Part shown: one piece after another, positions 55,489 to 62,120 of the stretch
How the letters are laid out: each line of letters opens with the position of its first letter
Numbering within the stretch: the first letter of the stretch is position 1
Assembly: GCA_905233915.1 (NCBI GenBank)
Contig: CAJOFM010000004.1
Location: 62,001 to 126,000 of the forward strand
Reading direction: 5' to 3'
DNA length: 64,000 nucleotides
Origin: an uncultured Muribaculaceae bacterium
Lineage (GTDB): Bacteria; Bacteroidota; Bacteroidia; Bacteroidales; Muribaculaceae
Program-made: the position numbers and the translations under genes
The notes under the pieces: model-generated
Told to the model about the DNA's origin: nothing
The model's database searches: none
The model's input: only the letters and a program-made list of their open reading frames with translations

Positions 55489-56763
55489 TTAATTGTTCGT
55501 GGTATATTTCAAGTCATACATCTGCTTGAGCATCTCAATCTCGTGGATGGACTGCTGCAGGCGGGCGGCATTCTCGCTGTTGATGTCGCGCACCAGGTCG
55601 TTCACGTCGATGATGCCGTGCGAGAGTTTGGACTCGGCGGCCTTGCGCACCTGCTGACGCAGCGCGATGATTTCCTCGTCCTGGGCCATGAGACGGCGGT
55701 AACGGTCGATGGCCTCGCTGTGCTGCATCTGCTCCAGGCGGTTGTTGAACAGGAAGGTCTCGCGCTGGTTCTCGGCGGTCTCCCGTTGCAGCTGCACCTT
55801 GGCCTTGTCGTTGCGGTGGGTGTACAGGGCGCCGATGTTCCAACTCAGGCGGGCGCCCACCATGCCGTTCCATGACCAGTCACGGCCCATCATGTCCTTG
55901 AACATGTTGTAGCCGGGATAGCCGTAGAAGCCCTGGGCAAACACACCCAGGCGGGGCAACAGGGCGGCCTTGAGGGCACGGTCCTGGGCATCGGCCAGCC
56001 GCAGCTGACTGTCGATGAGCCTCAGCTCGGGGCGGTTGTTGCCTGTCGTGGCATCCAGCGCGCTGGGCTTGGACACGGCCTTGACCTCGATGCCGCAGAA
56101 GGTGGCCAGCATCTCCATGAGCACACGCCGCTGCGACTCCAGCGTGGTCATCTGCTGAACAACGTTCAGGCGCTCGGCGGTGACATTGTTCAGGTCACAC
56201 TGGGCCGCCGTGCCGTGCTTGACCATCGACGTGAGTTTCTGCTCACTGGCGGCCAGCTGGTCCTGCAGGTCCTTGTTGAGCCTGATTTGGTCATCGAGCA
56301 GCAAGAGCCCGAAGTACATCTCGTTGACCCGCTGGCGCACGTGATACAGGTCAACGTCGAGCTGAGCCTGCTGCACGGCGCCCTGCTCACGGGCCACCTG
56401 CCGCTGGGCGCTGATGCTGCCGCCGTCAAACACCGTTTGCTGCACGTCCAGGCCCACCCGGTACTGGTCGCGTGCCAGCCCCTTCATGTCCACGCCCATC
56501 TGCCGCATCAGCCCCTTCATCTCGTCGGGCCATGCGGTGACGTCACTCTGCAGGGTCGCCTGAGCCGTGGCCGTCACTTGGGGCAGCCACCCCTTCATGA
56601 TATTGGCGACGGTGAGGTCGGTCGTGCGGGCGATGAGGTCGTGTCGGGCGATGAGCGGATAGTTACGCTCGGCCGCCTGCTGGCACTCGTCGAGCGTCTG
56701 TGCCCACGAGGTGAGCGCCGTGAGTGCTATGGCTATTGTCATTAAAACCCTGTTCATCATCAT
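55489..56763 (-). CDS. TolC-family outer membrane efflux channel of the YbhGFSR-like operon
   Basis: This 424-residue outer membrane efflux protein has a signal peptide (MMMNRVLMTIAIALTALTSW; internal ATGs are alternatives). Its helical repeats begin with LDECQQAAERNYPLIARHDL, and the second half contains RPELRLIDSQLRLADAQDRA. It is the first gene of the second efflux operon and lies divergent from the AraC-type regulator. A -7 box sits about 22 bases upstream. Confidence 0.93.
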   Translation of the reverse strand: MMMNRVLMTIAIALTALTSWAQTLDECQQAAERNYPLIARHDLIARTTDLTVANIMKGWLPQVTATAQATLQSDVTAWPDEMKGLMRQMGVDMKGLARDQYRVGLDVQQTVFDGGSISAQRQVAREQGAVQQAQLDVDLYHVRQRVNEMYFGLLLLDDQIRLNKDLQDQLAASEQKLTSMVKHGTAAQCDLNNVTAERLNVVQQMTTLESQRRVLMEMLATFCGIEVKAVSKPSALDATTGNNRPELRLIDSQLRLADAQDRALKAALLPRLGVFAQGFYGYPGYNMFKDMMGRDWSWNGMVGARLSWNIGALYTHRNDKAKVQLQRETAENQRETFLFNNRLEQMQHSEAIDRYRRLMAQDEEIIALRQQVRKAAESKLSHGIIDVNDLVRDINSENAARLQQSIHEIEMLKQMYDLKYTTNN

Positions 56764-56784
56764 TTCACTTATTTATTGTCATTG

Positions 56785-56792
56785 CAAAGGTA
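56785..56792 (-). promoter_or_regulatory. -7 box of the second efflux operon
   Basis: The minus strand reads TACCTTTG followed by C. Between it and the divergent araC-type gene lies TTTGTACAAA (56843-56852), a perfect 10-bp palindrome in the shared regulatory region. Confidence 0.6.
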
Positions 56793-56919
56793 AACAGCAA
56801 AATCAGGCCCGTGGCTATCCAAAACAAGGAAATAATGTCCAATTTGTACAAAAAAACCAAAAAACTACCGATTTTTGCCATTTTATTCCTATCTTTACGT
56901 CCAAAATCAAGACACCGCT

Positions 56920-57822
56920 ATGGCCCAACTGCAAGAATTCACCCTCACGCAACTCAAGGAACTCATCGAGCACAACGATGACCACCTTGCCAACAACTAC
57001 ATCTCCCAAAACCTCGCCGTGGCCCGCAACGTGCAATCGGTCATCATCAGGGAGCAGTTCTCGGGCATCCCCACCCTGCTACCCGAGATGCGCATCCTCG
57101 TCATCAAGCGAGGCTGGACCCACGTCACGCTCAACATGATAGAGCACCGGTTTGAGCAAGGCGACCTGGTTTACCTGGGGCCTAACGGCATCATCCAGTT
57201 CCATGATGCGAGCCCCGACGTGCAAGCCCTGGGCATCTCGATGAGCAACGAGGTCCTGCAACTGGCCATCGGGAACAGCATCCCGCAGGCCTTTGATGGC
57301 CATCTGCGCGACTTCCATCTGCATCTGCAGCAAGACGAGGTGAACTACTATGACGGGCTGCACGACCTGCTCAGCCGATACTTCCGCGAGGAGGGGTACA
57401 GCAGCCAGGTGACGCTGCACCTCGTGGGAGCCCTCTTGTGGTTTGTCAACAACCTGTGGTGCCGGCAGGAACAGAGCCACCGTGCGAGCCAAACGCGCGA
57501 CCAGCAGATGTTCACCGATTTCATCCAGCTGGTCGCCCAACACGCTCCCGAGCACCACACCATCGAGTTTTATGCCTCACGCCTGTGCCTCACGCCCCGC
57601 TACCTGAGCACCATTGTCAAGCAGGTGAGCGGCAAGAGTGCCAAGCAATGGATTGATGATGCCCTGGTCACCCGCATCAAGATTGACCTCCTGCACACCG
57701 ACAAACCTGTCTCCACCATCGGCGACGAGATGAATTTCCCTAACCCGTCGTTTTTCGCCAAATTCTTCAAGCGCATGACGGGCATGACACCCAGGGATTA
57801 CCAGAACCGCCACAAGTCCTGA
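56920..57822 (+). CDS. AraC-family transcriptional regulator
   Basis: I take the ATG at 56920 (MAQLQEFTLTQLKELIEHND), giving 300 residues; an upstream in-frame ATG at 56875 is possible. The N-terminal part (about 30-170) looks like a cupin-type sensing domain (HRFEQGDLVYLGPNGIIQFH). The C-terminal part (about 195-300) is the two-helix-turn-helix AraC domain: FYASRLCLTPRYLSTIVKQV and GDEMNFPNPSFFAKFFKRMT, ending in GMTPRDYQNR. It is divergent from the TolC-HlyD-ABC operon, with 156 bases between the two starts, and is the obvious candidate regulator of it. Confidence 0.92.
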   Translation: MAQLQEFTLTQLKELIEHNDDHLANNYISQNLAVARNVQSVIIREQFSGIPTLLPEMRILVIKRGWTHVTLNMIEHRFEQGDLVYLGPNGIIQFHDASPDVQALGISMSNEVLQLAIGNSIPQAFDGHLRDFHLHLQQDEVNYYDGLHDLLSRYFREEGYSSQVTLHLVGALLWFVNNLWCRQEQSHRASQTRDQQMFTDFIQLVAQHAPEHHTIEFYASRLCLTPRYLSTIVKQVSGKSAKQWIDDALVTRIKIDLLHTDKPVSTIGDEMNFPNPSFFAKFFKRMTGMTPRDYQNRHKS

Positions 57823-57875
57823 ACACCATCTTCCCGCGGGCACGCCAAGTTTTCAGTTTTCAGTTTTTAGTTTTC

Positions 57876-57892
57876 AGTTGGCATCCGCATCC
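57876..57892 (+). repeat. 17-base direct repeat, left copy
   Basis: AGTTGGCATCCGCATCC is identical to 58375-58391. The pair brackets copy B of the structured repeat. A partial copy, GGCATCCGCA, occurs at about 57975-57984. Confidence 0.85.
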
Positions 57893-57985
57893 TTTTTTTA
57901 AAGACAAGAAATACAAGAAAAACTAAGGCTGACGCATCGCTTTTTTTCTGTCGGATTATACGGATTAAACGAATGGCATCCGCAC

Positions 57986-58366
57986 TGTAGGGCCTCGCCT
58001 TGGCGTGGCCGCTTGCCTCACGCTAAGACGTTAAGCGTTATGTTGGTGTGCTATGGGGGAAGCCCGTTAGGGCTGGCCAGATGATAGGCAGGAGTGGAGC
58101 GAAGCGCAACTCCTGTAAACGGCACATTCCCCACCAATGTAGCCCCGACAGGGGCAACAGAGTGGCTGCCGCCCCGATGGGGCTGATTATTGGGTGGGGT
58201 ACCTATAGAACACAGGGGTTCCGTGCTTCGCACTTCACCCCTGCCTATGATCTCGTCGCTCCTGGCGGAGCTTTGTGCGGAACGGTGCGGGTTGTTAAAA
58301 CATAGGGTTGTTTTTGTTGTTCAGCGTTGTAGCGGTTGTTTGAAGATAAAAGCCGCTAAGTTTTCC
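57986..58366 (+). repeat. Structured dispersed repeat, copy B
   Basis: The 381-bp element is about 96% identical by eye to copy A (30176-30560) in the opposite orientation. It has the same series of short hairpins, including GCCCGTTAGGGC, GCCCCGACAGGGGC and GCCCCGATGGGGC. Several differences fall in unpaired positions between hairpins. The 85-codon open frame at 58048-58305 looks like a by-product of the repeat. Confidence 0.9.
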
Positions 58367-58374
58367 TAGTTCCT

Positions 58375-58391
58375 AGTTGGCATCCGCATCC
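58375..58391 (+). repeat. 17-base direct repeat, right copy
   Basis: AGTTGGCATCCGCATCC lies 9 bases past the end of copy B and is identical to 57876-57892. It may be a remnant of how the element or its carrier segment arrived, or simply a local duplication. Confidence 0.85.
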
Positions 58392-58547
58392 CTAAAGCTT
58401 AAAACCTAATAATTTTCGTTCGTTTCGTCCACGCATGCACGTGTATCAAACAACTATTACGGCGTTGATAGGCTCAAAAACAACCTTCTTTTAATCTGCT
58501 GTCCTGTGAGAATCATTTGGTCGAAATGCAAAATATCGTTAAAACTA

Positions 58548-58578
58548 TTGACGCAACACCAATTTTGTTGTAATTTTG
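58548..58578 (+). promoter_or_regulatory. Promoter of the 153-residue orphan gene
   Basis: TTG at 58548-58550, a 20-bp spacer and TAATTTTG at 58571-58578, followed by C. The ATG is 43 bases downstream. The good promoter supports the reading frame as a real gene. Confidence 0.7.
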
Positions 58579-58620
58579 CCACGAAATAATTATTGAATTA
58601 CCATAAAACACACATCTATC

Positions 58621-59082
58621 ATGAATACCACCACAACAATGCAAGAGCGGCGCGACCTGTGCGCCCGGCGTGACAAGGAGTTTCTTGCGCTCTACCGCCC
58701 CACCCTCGTCACGATGATTGAGCATGGGGTGCCCCACCCCCAGATAGCGGCTGCGGCCTTTACCATCGCCAATGGCCATCCCCATTACCACGTTGACCTG
58801 GATATTGCCTACCGCCGCGTGCGCCACCTGCTCAATGCCGAGGAAAAAGCCAGTCACAACGCCCGCACCTATGACCTCGTGACCGAGGTTGGGCTTGCCC
58901 AAGACAGCCTGCGCCGGCAGATGTGGGTTGAAATCACCCAACGCGTGCGTGAACTGGTGCAGCTGGGGGTGAGTGTGGAAAGCGCCACCGAGCATGTGCT
59001 GACCCACTGCCGCGCCTCCCGCTTCTTTATCACCCTCTCGACGGCCTTGACCAAAGTCTGTACTCGAGCACGGAAACAGTGA
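58621..59082 (+). CDS. Unknown helical protein, 153 residues
   Basis: I do not recognise this protein. It is charged and apparently all-helical, with no signal peptide or membrane segment, and is arginine- and histidine-rich (RRDLCARRDKEFLALYRPTL). The two halves share a loose pattern: EHGVPHPQIAAAAFTI with a later AYRRV, and QLGVSVESATEHVLTH with a later ALTKV. This suggests an internal duplication of a small helical unit. A nucleic-acid-binding role is possible but unproven. A good promoter precedes it and an AT-rich word repeat follows. It sits between repeat copy B and another orphan gene, a setting typical of accessory DNA. Confidence 0.65.
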   Translation: MNTTTTMQERRDLCARRDKEFLALYRPTLVTMIEHGVPHPQIAAAAFTIANGHPHYHVDLDIAYRRVRHLLNAEEKASHNARTYDLVTEVGLAQDSLRRQMWVEITQRVRELVQLGVSVESATEHVLTHCRASRFFITLSTALTKVCTRARKQ

Positions 59083-59165
59083 ACAGTGAACAGTGAACAG
59101 TTAATAGTTAACAGTTGCTCTTCCCTATATCATCTTTTATCTATTATCTTTTATCTTTTATCTAA
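59078..59165 (+). repeat. GTGAACA/GTTAATA and TTTTATC word repeats
   Basis: Three or more AGTGAAC units are followed by AGTTAATAGTTAACAGTTGCTC, then repeated TCTTTTATC/TATTATC words, ending 12 bases before the next ATG. The first part closely matches the array after cysS (15325-15358), so this word is shared between two distant loci. Confidence 0.75.
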
Positions 59166-59177
59166 ATATCTTTTACC

Positions 59178-59588
59178 ATGAAGTACCGCATTGACATCAG
59201 TATCGACCTGGACGAGATCCAGCAAGCCATTTATACCGAGGGGACTTGGCATCCCGCCGACAACGCTACCGCCTGGGGCGTGAACCCGAGTAATGAACCC
59301 ATCGTAGACCGCCGCGTGCGTGAGGGCCTTGACGACCTGCTGGCCCGCATGAGCGGATATGTCGTGAAGCAAAACATCAATTTCAACATCGAGAGCCAGA
59401 ACATCGTCCTGGGCATCCAACTCGAGAAACGACCCCTGCTCTCGCTGGCCAGTGACCTGAAAAACGCCATCGTGAGCGCCCTCGCCAACTACACGTTGAT
59501 GACACTCTACGGCGACGAAGACAGCATCTACGGCACGGCATGGCGCCTGCACCGCGCCCGTGTGCTCCTGCTGCTGTGCCGCCCGTGA
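59178..59588 (+). CDS. Unknown protein, 136 residues
   Basis: I do not recognise this protein. It starts MKYRIDISIDLDEIQQAIYT and has no signal peptide. The predicted make-up is an alpha/beta N-terminal half, a strand-rich middle (VVKQNINFNIESQNIVLGIQ) and helices towards the C-terminus (LASDLKNAIVSALANYTLMT). It is separated from the upstream orphan gene by a word-repeat array and probably shares its transcript. Proteins with this look occur in mobile or phage-derived DNA, but nothing in the sequence proves that here. Confidence 0.6.
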   Translation: MKYRIDISIDLDEIQQAIYTEGTWHPADNATAWGVNPSNEPIVDRRVREGLDDLLARMSGYVVKQNINFNIESQNIVLGIQLEKRPLLSLASDLKNAIVSALANYTLMTLYGDEDSIYGTAWRLHRARVLLLLCRP

Positions 59589-59685
59589 CCCTCGCCGCCA
59601 AGCGCCTCCCGTGGCGGTGACCAGCCGTCGACGGGCATTGCCTCAAAAAAGACATCGGTTGTGATGCTAGGGCCGCCTTTTTTTG

Positions 59686-59693
59686 TACCTTTG
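59686..59693 (+). promoter_or_regulatory. -7 box of the C10 peptidase pair
   Basis: TACCTTTG followed by C. The nearest upstream TTG (59659-59661) is 24 bp away, so the -33 is uncertain. The leader to the first ATG is about 37 bases. Confidence 0.6.
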
Positions 59694-59733
59694 CAAAATC
59701 AAGCTGATCGTTGAAACCTAACACCCACTGGAT

Positions 59734-62088
59734 ATGAGAACAAATAGAACCCTTCTCCTGTTGGTTTGCCTCGCGGTCATGAGTGCCGCATGGGCTAACC
59801 CCTTGAACGTGAAGCAAGCCAAAACCATCGCCGCCAACTTCATGGCCTCCAAATCGATGCCCAAGGCCAACCTCATGCTTGCCACCAGGGCACCCAGGCT
59901 GGGAGGCGCGCCCTCGGCCGGTAGTAATGCGGCCTACTATGTGTTCAATGCCGCGCAATCACAGGGCGGATTTGTCATCATCGCCGGCGACGACAGGGTT
60001 CCTGCCGTGCTGGGCTACAGCGACCGCGGCTACTATAACCCTGACGACGTGCCCGAGGCCCTACAAGAACTGCTGGACAGCTACAGCCAGCAGATCGCGG
60101 CCCTGGACCAGGGAGCCGAAGCCGCTCCAGCATTGAAGGCCATGCCCGCCGTGGGTCCCCTGTTGCCCTGCGTGTGGTCACAAGGCAATCCCTACAACAT
60201 CAGGTTGCCTTTCCTGCCCAAGGGCGAACATGCCGCCACGGGATGCGTCGCCACAGCGGCAGCCCAGGTGATGTATTACTGGCGATGGCCACAACGTCCC
60301 ATCAGGACGATACCCGCCTATACCTCCGAGACGCTGAGCATCTACATGCCCGCGCTGCCGACAGTGAACTTCAACTGGGAGGCCATGCACAGCACCTACC
60401 TGACGACCGACACCACGAGCGAGTCGGCCCAGGCCGTGGCCCAACTGATGCTCTACTGCGCGCAAGCGTATGAGATGGATTTTATGGAATCCTCTTCGAG
60501 TGCCAACGGTTCGAGCGCTGGCGTGGTGCTGTCCAACTATTTCGGCTATAAAGAGAGCGCCCATGCCCTGAGCCGCGCCAACTATTCTACCCAGCAATGG
60601 GCCGACATCATCTACAACGAGTTGCAGGCCAAGCGTCCCGTCATCTACAATGCGAGCAAGAAGAATGGCGGACACTCGTTTGTGTGCGACGGCTATGACG
60701 GCAACGGCCTGTTCCACATCAACTGGGGCTGGAACGGCAGCAGCAACGGCTACTTCCTGCTCAATGTGCTCAACCCCGATAACCAGGGGACCGGCGGCGC
60801 CAGCGGATCCTATGCCTACATTTATACCCAGTCCATCATCGTGGGCCTCGAGCCGGGCACCGACAGCGCCTGGCGTCAAGAAATCACCGCTGCCCTTGCC
60901 ACACTGCAGTCCTACACCAGCACCCGCTACGCAAGTAACGGCGAGTTCACCGCCACGGTATCGTGCCGGTTCTACAATTACTCCTCACAGACGTTCTCGG
61001 GCTATTACGGCTGGGGCCTGTTCCAGGGCGACCGCCTCGTTGAAGAAATCTCAAAGTATCGTGTCAACAGCTTGAGGCCCGGGTATTACATGAGCAAAGA
61101 AGAGACGCTCAGGTTCGGCAGTACCGTGAGCACGGGCAACTTCCGCATCATGCCCATGTTTAGCCTGAACGGCACCAGCTGGACTCCCTGCGTGGGATCT
61201 GACAGGAACTACTTCGACGTGGAAATCTATTACAACTCATGCATCTTCAAGGCACACGGCACCACCGCAGCACCCAACTACACCGTCAATGAAATCAAGG
61301 TTGACGGCACCATGCATCCCGGCAGGCCCGTGAACTTCATCCTGAACCTGACCAACAACGGGGAGTCGAGCAATAAAGTGCTGAACATGTATGTTGACAA
61401 CGTCTTCAAGGCAGCGGCATTTGTGGGACTGGAAAAGGGTGAGACCGGCGACGTGCCGTTTGTCTTCAGCACCGCAACCACCGGCCCGCACACGGCCACG
61501 TTCTTGTGGGAAGACGGTAACACACGCATCGCTTCAGAGAGCTTCACGATTGTAGCCATGCCCGCAGCCAACCTGTCGGGCACAGCCAGGGTGCTGAAGG
61601 TTACCGACACGTCCAAGAAGATTATCACCAGTGACAACTTCAGTGTACAACTCACCGTGCGCAACAGGGGCACCATCCCCTATGATGAAGACATCACCGT
61701 CAAACTCTATAAGAACATCTATGGCAATACCGGCACCCTGGTTCAGGCCCCGAGCAAGCGTGTTCACATCGAGCCTAACCAGTCGGTGACCGTAACCTTC
61801 AACCTGGACAATGTGATAGACGGATGGAAATACTTCGCCAAGTCCTACTACTATAGCGAGGGCGAACAAGTGTCGCTGGCAGGCACAAGCACCTACACCA
61901 TCGTCTTCCCCACGCCTCCCGTCAAGGGCGACGTGAACGGTGACGGCGAGGTGAATATCGCCGACGTGAATGCGGCCATCGACATGGTGCTCACGGGAAA
62001 CAAGAACGAGAGAGGCGACGTGAACGGTGATGGCGAAATCAACATTGCCGACATCAACGAGGTCATCAACATCATTCTGAAAAACTAA
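59734..62088 (+). CDS. Secreted C10 (streptopain-like) cysteine peptidase with paired dockerin-like C-terminus
   Basis: The 784-residue protein has a signal peptide (MRTNRTLLLLVCLAVMSAAW) and a Spi-type propeptide (about 22-130, YYVFNAAQSQGGFVIIAGDD). The mature C10 peptidase domain (about 140-390) has the catalytic Cys171 in TGCVATAAAQVMYYW and His314 in GGHSFVCDGYDG, followed by the signature INWGWNGSSNGYF. Two or three beta-sandwich domains follow (about 390-730). The C-terminus carries GDVNGDGEVNIADVNAAIDM and GDVNGDGEINIADINEVINI, ending three residues before the stop. It should degrade host, dietary or bacterial protein outside the cell. It is the first gene of a tandem pair. Confidence 0.93.
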   Translation: MRTNRTLLLLVCLAVMSAAWANPLNVKQAKTIAANFMASKSMPKANLMLATRAPRLGGAPSAGSNAAYYVFNAAQSQGGFVIIAGDDRVPAVLGYSDRGYYNPDDVPEALQELLDSYSQQIAALDQGAEAAPALKAMPAVGPLLPCVWSQGNPYNIRLPFLPKGEHAATGCVATAAAQVMYYWRWPQRPIRTIPAYTSETLSIYMPALPTVNFNWEAMHSTYLTTDTTSESAQAVAQLMLYCAQAYEMDFMESSSSANGSSAGVVLSNYFGYKESAHALSRANYSTQQWADIIYNELQAKRPVIYNASKKNGGHSFVCDGYDGNGLFHINWGWNGSSNGYFLLNVLNPDNQGTGGASGSYAYIYTQSIIVGLEPGTDSAWRQEITAALATLQSYTSTRYASNGEFTATVSCRFYNYSSQTFSGYYGWGLFQGDRLVEEISKYRVNSLRPGYYMSKEETLRFGSTVSTGNFRIMPMFSLNGTSWTPCVGSDRNYFDVEIYYNSCIFKAHGTTAAPNYTVNEIKVDGTMHPGRPVNFILNLTNNGESSNKVLNMYVDNVFKAAAFVGLEKGETGDVPFVFSTATTGPHTATFLWEDGNTRIASESFTIVAMPAANLSGTARVLKVTDTSKKIITSDNFSVQLTVRNRGTIPYDEDITVKLYKNIYGNTGTLVQAPSKRVHIEPNQSVTVTFNLDNVIDGWKYFAKSYYYSEGEQVSLAGTSTYTIVFPTPPVKGDVNGDGEVNIADVNAAIDMVLTGNKNERGDVNGDGEINIADINEVINIILKN

Positions 62089-62120
62089 ACCACTTTACAT
62101 AAATCTTTATATTTCAAGTG

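Larger units (their letters stand above)
57823..58620. other. Gene-free stretch with repeat copy B and short word repeats
   Basis: About 800 bases without a credible gene. From left to right it holds TTTTCAG-type word repeats (57849-57880), the first 17-base direct repeat AGTTGGCATCCGCATCC, an AT-rich piece with GGATTATACGGATTAAACGAA, repeat copy B, the second 17-base direct repeat, and then the promoter of the next gene. Confidence 0.8.
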
